From assembly GCF_900496995.4 (NCBI RefSeq), contig NC_044010.1, positions 2,170,001 to 2,234,000 of the forward strand: a DNA stretch of 64,000 nucleotides. Direction: 5' to 3'. A program made the translations under genes and the position numbers. This DNA is from Aquila chrysaetos chrysaetos. Lineage: Eukaryota; Chordata; Aves; Accipitriformes; Accipitridae. Under the pieces are notes generated by a model. The model did not search any database, was not told the origin of the DNA, and saw only the letters and a list, made by a program, of their open reading frames with translations. This document shows, piece after piece, positions 1 to 13,280 of the stretch (position 1 is its first letter; the number at the start of each line of letters is the position of its first letter).

Positions 1-3000
1 AAAAATTTTCATTCAGGTTTTCTCTTGGGAACCCTTACTTTCTAGGCAGTGGTAATGCACGTGTACAACTCCCTTCTTATTCCACATACATGTATGATCT
101 GTAAGAGTATTTCTTAAGGGCACACGCCAAGCACTTTACATACACACGCACTCATGGGCACTTTGTGTTTGTGCTTTCGACATGTGTGCAAGCATCAAAC
201 ACGCATTGGCCCGCAGCAGACACACACATGTGGTCTCTGTTAAGAAACCCAAGAAATAAAGCCAATTTTAGATCAAGTGAGCTGTGGTCCCCTGGCTCAG
301 GTTCTACTGCAGGTGATTCTATAAACAAAGTTTAGTGCCAATGTGAAAGAACAAATACGCTATAAATAGTTCATGACTTCCAAAACCCCTTGTCTCATTC
401 CAGTCCTTGTTCTAAACCAAACCAGCAGATGGGCTGAGAGCACTTCAAACCCACTCCTTGAAATAAAATGCTGGAAATAAAGGAGAACAGCATGAAGGCA
501 GTAAAACAAAATAGGAAAAGGAGGAGGGGGAGGGAGAAAGGCTTTAATTTATTGGGGAGAGCGCTGGGAATGTAAAAAAAGCAGGAGTGGAAGGAAGAAA
601 GGGGACATCACCCTGCCTGATTGCAATTGTCATTAACTTGCAGCGAGGGTATTAAATTGCAGCGTGGGTGCAAGTGCACGCGGCCCACCTCCAAACCAAA
701 CCTCCTCCGCATCTGATTCTTCTCTGCACCGAGTGATTTAATGCCCTGGCCCATGCGGTTTATTTACTGCCTCTTGCTCCATTTAATTGAACCCAGGGGC
801 CTTCACACCAGTACGGGTCAGTGACGAAGCATTTGTTACCTGTGCCAGGCAGCACACCAGAGGCAGGCGAAAGGGAGGGGATCGGCCATTCAAGCACAAA
901 AAAGCAACAGTTGGAGTCTGTGCGGGGGAACGTGGTTCGCTGTGGATTCTGATTAGTTGTATGAAGCAGGAGGTTGCTCTGACATCTGGAGGGAGTTTGC
1001 AAGGGACTGAGACAACACGGGGCTGATGCAGCAGACTTTGCATGTAATGTGCATTTACACGCAGACAGAGGTGTTAGAAGAACTTGAGAAAATCCCCAAA
1101 TTCACCAGTGCAGATTAACTGCCCTAAACACAGCTAAGGAGGCAATTGGTTTAACTGTAACCTTTATAGCTGCTGAATGTCAAATAATGACAATTACTGT
1201 GCATTTAAGAGTAAGAACACGAGACTATTAAGGTATTTACCCACACGAGAAATTGGGGATTGCAGGAACTAAACAAGGTGAGACAGCATTACTATTAGGT
1301 TACTAAAATTAAGATCTACTGAGATTAAATAAAACTGGAGTTATATGTAATTCAGAATTTCCATGTGCTGCAGTATAATTCTGCTGGCTGAAAAATCAGT
1401 CTTCAGCGCTGCTGGAAAAGTCTCCACAGAAATGAAGCAGGAATGACAGAGTGATAGTGGATCTCCAGGAGACATCACTATAAAAAATTAGAGTACACAC
1501 ACAGAGCAGCCAGTGCCATGGAGAGATAGTGAGGCAGGCTCTGGAGACGGTCATTCTGCATTAGCACGGTGCTCCACACAAGCCCATCCGCTGTGCCGAG
1601 AAACGCGCTGTGGTATGCCGGGGAAAGCACAGGGCTGCAGGACTAGCTCGGTGCACCACGCCACGCCGATGCAGCTTTAGGAAACTCTTTTTTCAGGAAG
1701 CGTGCTATGAAAAGAACAGTAGGGCTGGGAGCACATAACTCAGGAATAGAAACAAGTTGGTCACAAACGCCATACAGCGGACAAGTAAGACTACAGGTAC
1801 AAGAGACCTGTCGAAGAGCTGCAGTCAGTGTAAGAAAACAGTTCAAGCAGAAAAAAAACTAAAAACAACAAACCCCCCTCCCCACATAGTATGGTCCTCA
1901 GCACTGCACTAAAGCAGAAATGGATTTTTTTCACAGGAGTCTATACAAACTGCATTGCTACTGTTAATCACTATATAGACTTCTGGCAGCTAGATGGACT
2001 GCCAGACTTTATAACAGTAACTGTAAGAGGCTAAGCAAAGAGGCATTTCAGCAGGCATGGCATAGCCCAAAAGCATAAGACTTTGGTTTTCTTTCAGAAA
2101 GGTTGTGGCAATTACCCATGAAAAGGAAGCCCTCATCTCCATCATGCAGCAAATCAAACAGGGATGCTGTTAAAATTGCTAAAATTCTTTCAAAGTTGCA
2201 GAAATTACTCACTATGTTATTCCAGGGCAGAGAAATGTCCCAGAGGTATGATATGCAAACAAGAAGTGGCCCAGATTAAACTGTTCTCTTAGGAGAAATC
2301 TCATCCCAGGAAAAAAAAGTCAGAGGTGTCAAACAGATAAAACTCTGTTCATAATCGTAAGAGTGGATGCTCTTTTTCCATGGAAGCAGAGATACCTCAA
2401 ACACACAATCAAGACATAAGAGCAGAAGAAAAAACCCCATTGCACTCGTCAGTAAGAGGTGAAAGGAATTTAACCACATTGTGCCATATGCCAGCCAATA
2501 TAGGTTTCATGGGAATATTACACAATGTTAAATATGTAAACAGATCAACCTACTTGTGTTTTATTTTATTCTAAATAAATGTGCCAAAAAAAGATGGGAC
2601 CATTTATATAAAAATTTGCACTCTAATTCCAGATGACAATACCGAACATTATGTGGGCATGACTAAATAAAACTTGAACTTTGCAGTATCTTGTCATGAT
2701 ATCACACAGAATCAAAACATATACCAGAAGTCTAGGCAATGCCAGTCAAATGCTTTGAGAGGATGAAGAATGACACTGGAGTTGCTGCATAAGGGCAGAA
2801 AACTAACAGAGTCATCTGCCACTGGTCTCAGACTTGCCTGGGATTGTAAGGACACGTAGTGCTTCTCAGGCATGCCTCAATGAGAAAATCAATATAATCT
2901 TTGCTATCAGGCTGGAAGCAAGATGAGGATGAAAACAGAAAAACCCTGAGCTTTGTCTCCTAAATTCTAAAGCTTTAAACCATAGTACCTGTAGGGTGTT

Positions 3001-3158
3001 CTAATGGTTGCATTACCAAACATTTGGAAATTTTCAAAAGGAATACAATCTGTAAAATCAGATCAGTACCTAGGCAAAGTTAACAGCTTACTGGCACGAA
3101 CTTCTTCAGTTCATCAGGGTAAGTTCTCAGCTTTAGACTCCAATAGTACAAAGCTGCT
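1..3158. other. Intergenic DNA, no gene recognised
   Basis: No open frame here exceeds about 95 codons and none resembles a known domain. The stretch is AT-rich with ordinary short A and T runs. The only part that stands out is the TAAT-rich block near 520-800, listed separately. The left edge of the first LTR ends the stretch. Confidence 0.7.
520..800. promoter_or_regulatory. Candidate conserved noncoding element
   Basis: This block has no open frame and no repeat signature but many homeodomain-like TAAT/ATTA cores and CAAT words. It contains a near-duplicate word TTGCAGCG(A/T)GGGT at about 639-651 and 657-669, 19 bases apart centre to centre. Such composition is typical of distal developmental enhancers, but conservation cannot be checked from one sequence. 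Function is inferred only. Confidence 0.3.
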
Positions 3159-3428
3159 TGTCCTGGTTTCGGCTGGGATAGAGTTAATTTTCTTTCTAGT
3201 AGCTGGTATAGTCTTATGTTTTGGATTTAGTATGAGAAGAATGTTGATAACACTGATGTTTTCAGTTGTTGCTAAGCAGTCTTTATACTAAGTCAAGGAT
3301 TTTTCAGCTTCTCATGCCCAGCCAGCAAGAAGGCTGGAGGGGCACAAGAAGCTGGGAAGGGACACAGCCGGGACAGCTGACCCAAACTGGCCAAAGGGGT
3401 ATTCCATACCATGTGATGTCATGTCCAG

Positions 3429-3436
3429 TATTTAAA
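3429..3436 (+). promoter_or_regulatory. LTR TATA-like box
   Basis: TATTTAAA just upstream of the AAACTGGGGGGAG block lies where the U3 TATA box sits in this family; the second copy reads TATATAA at the same place. The change suggests a weakened promoter in this copy. Confidence 0.5.
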
Positions 3437-3619
3437 CTGGGGGGAGTTGGCAGGGTGGCGGGGTGGATCGCAGCTCAGGAACTAACTGGGAATTGGTTGG
3501 CAAGTGGTGAGCAATTGCATTGCGCATCACTTGTTTTGTACATTCCAATTCTTTTATTATTATTATTGCCATTTTATTAATCTTATTATCATTTTTATTA
3601 TTTTCTTCCTTTCTGTCCT

Positions 3620-3625
3620 ATTAAA
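3620..3625 (+). terminator. LTR polyadenylation signal
   Basis: ATTAAA follows the pyrimidine-rich TTTCTGTCCT and precedes a T/G-rich stretch, matching the R-region polyadenylation signal of a retroviral LTR. The same hexamer is kept in the second copy at 19010-19015. Confidence 0.55.
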
Positions 3626-6600
3626 CTGTCTTTATCTCAGGCCACAAGTTTTACTTTTTCCCGATTCTCTCCCCCATCCCACTGGGTGGGGGGGAAGTGA
3701 GCGAGCAGCTGCGTGGTGCTTCGTTGCTGGCCAGGGTTAAACCATGACAGTGCTATATTTGAAGAAAGTGAACTGCAGGAAATAAAGATAGCTAGTAAGT
3801 AAGATATGCTCAGTGAGGTCTTTTAATAACTGTTCTAAAAGCAGAGACAACCAGAATATCTTTCATCACCATAGGTAAGGTCAGGAGATTATGGGTTACA
3901 TATACAATGCTATTTAGACATCTAACTGGCTTTAGAAATCTGGCCCTGTACTCCTCTGAAAAATAAGGAATGTAGCAATATAGTGTCTTCCCTATAAGAC
4001 TTTTTCATTAAAGAAAGAGAGTACACACTGACAAATACCACTGGAAAAAAATGTAAAAGTGGATGGCTTTTAGTTCTTGTAGAGGTGAGGACAAGATGTT
4101 TAATAATGAGTGAACTAGGGGGTTAATTTATATCACATGCTTGATTAGTAGGGTTGGGTGTTATTTGCGGGGTGCTCAACCATAGCTGGTTTTACCAAGT
4201 GAAATGATTTCCACCAAAGGCTGTTCTGAACTTTATCAAATGGAAAGAGAGCTGATTATAAAACATCAGGCTTCAATTGCTTCAGAGAGAAAATCTGAGA
4301 GAGGGATCAGTGATTAGAAAGAGTTGCCAGGAAATATTTGATAAGCAGCAGATCTAAGGAACTGTTACATGTCCATTTTCAAAATCCCTTTCTTTCCTGC
4401 TTTTCAAAAACATGAGCATTATTTGGCGATGTGTGAACCACAGAATCTGAAACATCTGGGGGGGTGGTTAGACAAAAGGAAGGACAAAGAAGGAAGCATT
4501 TACGTATTCCTGTTCCCTCATTGAAAAGGATATTTTTCTGTAGTATGTGTTCTGTAAGTGCTGGGTATGCTGCAGTATGGGGAAAGAAAGGGGCCTGCTT
4601 CTACCTAAGTGTCTCTGTTGAGGACAGAGACAGCTTCAGCAGAGCAAGTGGCCTTGCCATCACTCTGCATGTGTAGGAAGAAACGTATTTCTGGCAACAG
4701 ACCAAATAAATTAAGGGTGTCATAGAGAAATCTGTCTCACTTGGGTTCACAGATTTACAGCAAAGACCAAAGAGATGAAAAAAAAAAAATGTGGGAAAGC
4801 AGGTGCCAGAGAATGCCCATTAAAGCTGTTCTCGCTTTGGTTGAAATGGGAAATATCCATGCAATGGAAGTCCACATCCCAGTCACCAGACAGAGCTCAT
4901 CGAACCATGGGGCTCTATAGATATTCAGCCTGCCATGGAGCTGGCAGCCCCAGAGGGACAGTGTGCACTCACTTGGGCTTCTGCGGGATGCATAAGGGTT
5001 TTGAATGTGTTCACATGGTAAAACAGAACAGTCAAGGCTGCCATAATAGTATGAGGGAGCATCAGGCAAATTATATTTTAAGTGCCTTGGTTTCCTTTTT
5101 TCAGACCTTATCAGGCAGCTCCCTGTTGTGGTCAAAATTAGGTGATTTGCTTCCTCTTCCTTCACCCTACAGAGCATCCTCCTGTGAGAAATTATGGGAC
5201 TTGCCACCACCCTTTCCACCTTGTTGCATCCATTCGTTGCTCCTGTTAAACAATGGGGTGGCAGCTCTAAGCAGCCAAGCAAGTAGTGAGGAGCAGAGGA
5301 AAAGAAATGGTCTCTAAGTGGTGGGGTTTAGCCCTTGAGGACTCCTGCAGAGAGAAGACTCACAGGAGAGAGCCTCCCCTGGTAGCTCCTCTTGCACCAC
5401 CTTTGCTGTGGCTCTGGTCCATCAGGACTCTGCATGTCACTGATTCTCCTCTAAGAAAAGACCTGAAGCACAGCAGGAGCGATTGGGAGGTGGCCACCAG
5501 CACAGCGGTAGTAGCTGAGAAATCCATCAGCACAGAACGGTAGGAAGGAGTAAAACTTTGTGAGAGCAATAGGGAAGGATGCTCGCCTTGCTCTAAGTTG
5601 AGAAAGGCATATAAACCTCTTGAACAGAACATTCCCTGTTGAGGGGGGAACTAAGAATCAAGCCCCAAACAAATGAAGTCCTGTAAACTCAGATTGCAAG
5701 CTATGAACAGGGTACAAAGAGAGACGGACAACAGCTTTCATTATTTACACCTGAGGGGAAGGGCAAAGACAGGTTTGGAACTATTGCCTGCATACTTCGG
5801 GAGTAGTAATCTCTCCCACGGTGTATTGTCTCAGATTTGACAACTTGATATATCTCAACATCCCCTTCTACTGACTGCTATTGATTTAAATCTTTCTATA
5901 CAGCTTGCAGATAGCACCATACAGCTCATCACTGACTGGACAGAATACTTTAGCTTCCACGTTTCTGGGTGTGGGCTCTTTCTGATGACAACGTGACAGT
6001 AGGAGAACCAGGGAGAGAAACAATGCCCTGAACACTAGGTTTGACTACTGCTTGCTATACCTCTGCGAACATCTGTCCTGCTCCACTGCTGAGGTGGAGA
6101 CCTGGGATAGCTGTTGTCACCAGCTGCTACTGCCAATTTATGTACCATGTCATTTAACTCTGCTTGGAACAGGTCTAATTGACATGCTGCTTAAAACAGT
6201 AGATTTTCCTCCATTTACACAGGGCTTTAGGGGCAGCAGGAGTGCCAGTCCAACACAGGTGGCTTGTAATTCTTCTGGCATCACAGCTTGGTGCTGGAGT
6301 GAGGAGCTGTAACTCTACTGTTCAGGGCTCTTTCCAGCTAGGAGGAATGGGTTAATTATTTGCCCCACAGCCAGCAGGGCACAGCAGAAGAGATGACAGT
6401 AGACCCTCGTGTCCCATGCCTTGGCTGTTGGGCTTGAAGTGAGAAAGCCACTAAGCAAAGGCAGTATTTAAAATAGTTGGGCATAAAGTGTGAAAGGAGA
6501 GGTAATTTCTATTCAGACTATACAAGATTATTTGCAAGAAATGTTTAAAAATGGGAACCTTCTCTTTTCCCTGCTCCACAAAATGGATGGTGCTTTCTTC

Positions 6601-9600
6601 AAAAATGCATCCTACGCAAAGGGTTAGGTCTGAAAAGTTATGTAAAAGAAACTGGAAAAACTTAAACTTGGGCAAACTGAAAGATGTACCTGTCAATTTG
6701 TTTCTTGTGATAATTCATAAATGTTAACATCAGAAGGACTGTTACCATTGAATCTGCTGTAATGCAAAACACATCTTCACTCAAAGATTCGTTTCCTTAC
6801 TGATTAAATGTCCTCTATTGAAGTGAGTGAACAATTCCCATTTCCATGACCTGGAGAAGGCTTTCCTGAAGGAATTGCCCAGCAACATGGGATTGGTCTG
6901 GAAAATAACTTTAAAATAGACGTACATTCTCAGTTTGAAGTCTGCAGCCCATTACAAATTTAGCTTTTCCCTTGATAAACTGTTTGGTGATTAATTATAC
7001 TCATGGTTGAGAAGTTGCTTGGTTTTTTCAAATTTTCATTTTTGTAACCTCAGTTTCCAGATGCCACATCTAATTATATCCTCATCAGCTACATTAAAGG
7101 GTCTCAGAATGACATACATCTTCTCCTTTTGTAGACATCTACGGATCATGATTAATTTACTCATTAATGTTCCCTTTCATGGGCTAAACAGAATAGCTTT
7201 TTTAATCTTTCATTTTAAGGCATGTTTTCCAGACTTATTCTTTCTTTCTGTTCTTCATACCTTCTTCAATATTCCAACTTCATTCTCTGAGTCAACACCA
7301 AATAAAACACAGCACCTAAGGAGTAATCTTTGCAGTATTCTACACAGAGGTTTTGTCACCTCCTTAGTACAAAATCATTTGATCTGCTTCTGGTTTTCTT
7401 CTCAGGCCCACAGGCTCCTGGTCTGCAGTCCCCTCAAATGATCGAAGTCTCTGTATTAATTTTCAAATCCCAAACTTAGTCACTCAGAGGATTCAGGCTG
7501 TGATGTTTCTCTAAAATGTTTTCAGCTACTACACTACAGGTAAACGCCCTGATCTAAACTTGGTTTAACATTAAGCGTTGGTCAGTAATTTTACCAAAAA
7601 AAAGATGCAAAGGATGTTACAATTAATCATGAAAATGAATGAAGATCACACAAACATATATTGAACACACACATTCATGTATTTCAGTTCATAGATTTTT
7701 GAACAATTGTTCCCATTTAGAAATGATTGATTCTGTTGTAAAGATCTGTGGGAGTACGACTTAGAATTAATACAGGGGATTGTTTTGTCAAAAGTGTGAA
7801 TAAGGCATTCTGCAAATAAGAAACATACAGAGATCATTGAATACAGTCACACGTGTGCAATACAAATTCACAGAAACAGGCATACCCAAATGTGAGTTTT
7901 TATGTGATTACACATTGCATAGTCTCAGCTACTGTCAAACAATATTTGCACTGACATAAAGAAACTCAGAAACACACAATACCGTGAAACAAGTAACCTT
8001 TTCAGAATGAAGAGGGAATAATAAAAGACTGAGCAGGAAAAATCTTTTCACTTCAGAATGCCTCATCTCTTTTTGCCTTGGGAATAAAAAAATCCCTTTA
8101 CAGTCAAGACTCACAGCAGCCCTCTCCAGACAGGCTACAGGGTGCTTATTTGTAACAGTCATGTTTGTATAAGGCAGTCTGTTCAGTCAAAGATTTAAAA
8201 AAAAATGGCAGCATATATAATCCTTTTCTGCACTCACTCAAATGTGTAATTGTTCTCTAAAGTGATGTGTTTCTGTAATTAAGAAGTTTGAGAGAAAACT
8301 TTACAGGCAAATCTGACTGATGTCTTTTTCATTATTTAGGCTAATCCAAGAAATAAGTGTTTTCAGAGCCATCCTGATCATTAAAGAAGAATCATCTGAA
8401 AGCAGTATAACCTGAGAGACACTCTTTCTTTCCACCGTGTCTGACTTACAGTCTCATTTAGTTCAAAAGGAACCCTAGAGATCAGCCAGGAAAATACATG
8501 CACACGTGCACGCAGAGCAGAATAATTCTGTATAAAGGAATCATTTCTAGTAAACCTGGAGAGTAAATATGGACGTCATGTCAGTCTGCAAATGAAGTTT
8601 TGGTGAATCATTAGATGGTACTAATTTGTTGAAGTCAGAAGTCAATGAAGAGGGTGAAGTCATGAGAGAATTGTGCTCCAATGATTAGATCACTGATTAT
8701 CTCATTTTAATGTCCATGAACCAAAGCTATCAGGGTGTCCCAGCATTCATGCAAGACTCTTTATGGAGTATTCAGTAGTCAGCACCAAGGATGCCACTGG
8801 CTTTTGAGATCTGTTCTTTGCTTACTTTTACCTGTCACTCATAATTTCCTACATATTTTTTCCAAACAGTGATAGGAACATAAGGATGAGAGGAATTTAA
8901 ATCCCCTAAAAGTGGGCTGTTGAACAAGCCAGGAGAAAAAGGATTCAGCTTCTAATAGATAACAGTTCCCCTAGATATGCTTCTATCTCAAAATACCATG
9001 TGTACAGAGAACAAATGTGCTGATGATGTGGTAAGCCATTTGGCCCAAAAGAGGAAATTACATTCAAGTACAAAATATTGAATCACTTGGATATGGTTTT
9101 CATACTGAAAAAAAAAGTTATTTTTGCCACAATTGGCGCTAAAGAAAATAGTTTTAGAAAGGCCTGTCCTTGCCAGTTTTTGTAAACCGCTGTAGCAGGT
9201 CACCCTCTGAGGGTGAGGAGGGCACTCTGGGGTGCGAAGGAGGAGAAGGCATGCACCAGTACAGGTTTACCAATTGCAGGGATGGCCTTCATCCAACTCC
9301 ATTATGTCAGCCCAGGAGTCCTGATGTTAAGGATTAGTTCTGCTTTGTATGACCTCCTGAGTTTCTAATATCACATCTGACAAGAATCACAAGATGTTAC
9401 TAGGTCTCTCAACTCAAACTGGTATTGATCTACAAGAAAGTTTCTCGTACATGTCGGTTAAGAGAGGGTCCCACGCAGAAACTGGTTGTGAACATGAGAT
9501 GTTACCACTTACAGTGAAATACCTACACATTGCAGGAACTGCATGGGTCAGGATTTCTTACAGTTGTTGGAAAACCACTTACTACAGTGTATTTCAACCT

Positions 9601-9939
9601 ACAGTTATTCTATGGGAAGAGGTATTACATGTCACCATCTACGACAATAAGCTATCCATTGCAACACCACTAAAGTAAGGGACAGTGCAGGGGTTTATTT
9701 CTTTTCAATGACCCACAGTATCGCCTTTAGCAAGTTCACTTCTCTCTCTTGAAATAACATTCACAGATTTTGTATGAACTATGCTATTTTATTATGGGCA
9801 AAAATTCTTTCAAGCTTGTGATGTTGTCATGTGATAGCACAGATGTCCCACCCGATTAACAGCCATTACTTCATGCAAACCATCAGGACAATGCTAAGCC
9901 TCTTAGAAGCTTTCCTATATGTGCATGCTACCTATATGT

Positions 9940-9958
9940 AAAAAAAAAAAAAAAAAAA
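9940..9958. repeat. Poly(A) tract, A19
   Basis: Nineteen uninterrupted A follow CTATATGT. It could be the tail of an old minus- or plus-strand retro-insertion, but no source element is visible upstream, so I treat it as a simple repeat. Confidence 0.8.
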
Positions 9959-11990
9959 TTTAAGGCTAGGAGGGGTTGATAAGTCATTTGTTTGATTTAT
10001 AGACTAAAGGAGAAATGTCCAGAATTGCATATTGGCCACTGTTATGTTATTAAATATTTTTTCTGGGCCATTCTGAGCTAATCTGCTGTCACACAGCCAG
10101 GAAAACAACAGTGCTATGCTGCCGGATTGCTCGGGGTTAGGATAACTGATGACATCAGATGGATTTGTAGCAGACTCGAGTTTGAAACTTTGTGGTGCGT
10201 GAGAGTGATTCTTAGAGAAATTATCAGTCCTCTCAGATGAATGCAAAAGGCACAAACTAAACAAACTCTTAGGTCAGCAGGGTGATGAGAAGGCAGCCTA
10301 AAAAATGGCAGCCTAAAAAAGGGTTGACACAGTAGTAGGAGGATGTCCTGTTGGCACCCAGTACTGCCACTCACATATTTGACTGCATGGTGCTTCTTGT
10401 GCAGTGGATTTCAGTGGATGTGGTTATCTTCACCACCACAGGAGAACGACGTTGTTAACTGGCTGGTACCAAAGCCTGTGTGTGTCCATGAACTCCTGCC
10501 TTCCCAAGAAGCCACTTTTTCCATGATGTGCTCAGAGAACCACCAGCAGTCAGTCTTCTGTTCTGTCATGGAGCAAGTGTTGGCAGAGAGTGTTGTGATG
10601 AATTACAAACTTGAAATTGCACATGATTTGAAACAGCTAATGACTTAAAATTGTAAATGGTTGCTCAGACACTGGGAGAATACTGGCATTTGCCGGAAAA
10701 AATAATTTTCTGTGCTGGTTATGCTGCACAGAATAAGTAAGTGAGAAACTTTAACAAGCACAATGGAGGAAGCAGAAATCACGTCAGAAACTCAGATAAG
10801 AACAAAGTTGTCAAACCTTGCCCAAAATTTGAGGCAAGCTCCTGGTTTTACTACCACAGTGCTTCATTGATCTTGTCTACCCACACCTGCTTTCCTCTTT
10901 TCAACAGCATTCAACTGCCTGACCTGGGAGACTATGAAATCTCTTCTCCACCTTCCACCATCTGTAAGAAGTGAGGCCCAAGTTGCACTGATATGTACCT
11001 CCTTAACAGCATAACCCTGATCCAGTCCCTGAGCACCCTTTTTTTTTTGTGCACTGAATGGAGCAAGCAATCTGCAAAGTAGAATAACAATTAAGTTAAC
11101 AAAGCTGACATCATAACACACTTCCAAAAAAAGGTTGAGCTAAGCTTGGGCGGGCAACTTTAATCCTGGGATTTCTTAACTTTTGAATACATGACTTCTT
11201 AGGCTTTTTATTCTTTTGATATTTTTATGCAGTTGGGCATACAGAGGCATAACAAGTATGAACTTCTGCAAAAGAGGTAGCCATATGGCTACTTCTCCTG
11301 CCAGCATTAACTAGCTGCAGAAGAGAAGATGTACTCCCTGCCTGCTGCTCCAGCCGTGGCCAGCACGCTCAGTGGATAACCCGCTCGACTGACATACCTC
11401 CTGAACCTTTGCCCTTCTCACCCCAGCCTGAATGGAGCCTGCACCTAGCTATCTGTCTGAAAACCCACTTGCTCTCCCAGTAATAAAATTGTGTCTATTG
11501 CACCTCTTGCATCCATTGCAGGATTACTTTTCAGATTGTCCCATTCCAGTCTAAGTATTTCACTGGCCTGCCTACCGTACATGTGTAAATACCTGCTAGC
11601 GCTTGCACTCAGAGCACAAGGGTGCAGCCTGTAAGCATGCATCACATCCTGACTCACACCCAGGGCTATAAAATGCGGCTTGAAAAAATAGCAGTTCTGT
11701 GCTTTTTGAAGGATGGGCTTTAGTTTAGAGAGACAGACGGAGCCCTGGGGGTGCGTTCTGGGCATTTCCTGCTGGACTATGCAGCTGTAAAGATCAGTCA
11801 CATTATAAGCCTAACCAACTTGACAGAATCCCTTTAACTAAATCTGCAAATGAAGGCAACCCCTGATGGGAAGGAAGGGCCACTGCAGCTTAATTAACTG
11901 TTAATGAAGAGCCTGGGCCTTTCCAATACTAGTCCAGAACAACTTAAAGTAACACAGCCAGTTGGGGCTCACTCTTGGAAAAACAGAAAG

Positions 11991-12034
11991 CTTCACAGAA
12001 ATGATACTTCACCCCTTCACAGAAATGATACTTC
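11991..12034. repeat. Two-copy tandem duplication, 24-bp period
   Basis: CTTCACAGAAATGATACTTC occurs at 11991 and again at 12015 with identical sequence over about 20 bases. It is a small local slippage duplication with no apparent function. Confidence 0.8.
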
Positions 12035-12960
12035 TCTGCCTTTTAGTGCTTCTGGTGTGCCCAGCAAGCCTCCAAAATATGAGACGTAAGGCACAATTTT
12101 AGCCGACCATTGCCAATTACCCTCTTACCCTACCCTGCCGTCCCACTGTCCCCACATCAATGTACTAGCCATGCTTACAGAGTATTCTGACCTAGAAATT
12201 ATCATCTCCTGTAAAATACATTGTTAAGTGCAGAAGTCACTTAAAGTCTAACCTTGAATCTCTTTTAACATTGCTTCGAGTGATGGCCTCAATTCATTCA
12301 GCCGGACAGTTCCTGGATACCAAGCAATGGTCAGATGTTGTCAGGTCCTCAGTTGCGAACCTTCTGCCTGACAGTGTCAGGTACTGACCTGCTGAGAGAC
12401 TGAGTGATCACTTTCTCTGACTTTCCACAATAGTCAACTAATTAGTGATCACCAGCATTCACTGATGTACTGTGGCAAATGAGATGAGGAAGAAGGAAAA
12501 AACCGGGTGATATTAGCTTCCACACTATTCACAAAGGTTCACTACAGGCATCCAAAACATGAACATGCCCATGGATGTTCAGTCATCATCAGTAATTTTC
12601 CTGTGAGATAGGTCTTCATTAATATTCTCCAAATTTTGCACACTGTCATAAAAATTATGGAAGTAGAAGTGGAAAAGTCCATTGTTTTAATAGTCTGTTG
12701 GGACCAAAGAAGGCACACTCCTTTTGCTATATTCGGTACTTCTGTACTTCTTTTAAATGCAGCACTGTTTCAAATGACTCAAGAACTGGCTCTCACCATC
12801 TCTTGTAGATGGAGTTCCACAGCTAATAAATGTCACTGGAAAGATATTTTTTTTCTCAGTGGCCCACCTATGTTTTGGTTTCTTCATAGTTATCTCATTA
12901 CTCAAACTGTAATACTTTACCCTCTTTGGTGTTTCATGCTGGAAGTACATGTGGATGGCT

Positions 12961-13280
12961 CACATAGATTTATAGAGTCTAGAAGGGAACTCTGTCATGA
13001 TTTAGTTTAACTTCTATATAACATACTAAAAAAATTTTTGTCAAGCAATTGCTTCATCTCAGCCATTAATTTGTGGCAGAATCAAAGCATACCTTTTAAA
13101 AAGACAATGAGTCTCCATCAAGAGACTTCAAGTGGCAGAGAATTTATGGTGTCCCTGGGTAAAGTGCTACAAGGGTTCATTATTCTTATGGTTAAAACTT
13201 TAATTCTGAATTTTAGTGACCTGAACTTTGAGCCACCAACTCTTGTTACAGCTTTCGTCATTAAAGAATTCTCTATTTTC
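12961..13280 (+). mobile_element. Old L3/CR1-class LINE 3' fragment
   Basis: The order of words matches the 3' part of amniote L3/CR1 LINEs as I know it: a TATAGA(G)TCTAGAAGGGAAC start, then AAGAGACTTCAAGTG, a GAGAATTTATGGTG block, GGTAAAGTGCTACAAGGGTTCATTA, and the CTTGTTACAGC(T)TT end. It is heavily diverged with many substitutions and has no usable frame, so it is a dead copy. The plus orientation follows from the word order. Confidence 0.65.

Larger units (their letters stand above)
3159..3749 (+). mobile_element. Solo LTR of an avian endogenous retrovirus (family A, copy 1)
   Basis: The element begins TGTCCTGGTTT and ends AACCATGACA, so its ends form the TGTC...GACA inverted pair expected of a retroviral LTR. 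Inside are a TATA-like box (TATTTAAA at about 3429), a TTATTATTATT-rich stretch and a polyadenylation signal ATTAAA at about 3620. The flanks CTGCT (3154-3158) and GTGCT (3750-3754) look like a 5-bp target duplication with one change, as in ERVL-type insertions. No gag, pol or env frame adjoins it, so it is a solo LTR left by recombination. I recognise the sequence as a widespread bird LTR but do not assign a database name. The short frames in it (up to 104 codons) are not viral genes. Confidence 0.9.
3750..12960. other. Intergenic DNA, no gene recognised
   Basis: About 9.2 kb without a recognisable gene. The longest frames (about 180 codons plus and 175 codons minus, both around 4755-5317) overlap each other antisense, lack domain-like sequence and have no splice context I trust. 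A run of 19 A lies at 9940-9958, and a 24-bp period duplication of CTTCACAGAAATGATACTT at 11991 and 12015. A possible very old LINE scrap lies near 8460-8500 but is too short to call. Confidence 0.65.

Noticed and set aside
4755-5317. Overlapping 180-codon plus and 175-codon minus frames
   Set aside because: They are antisense to each other, show no domain or codon bias I can see, begin in a poly-A stretch, and have no promoter or splice context.
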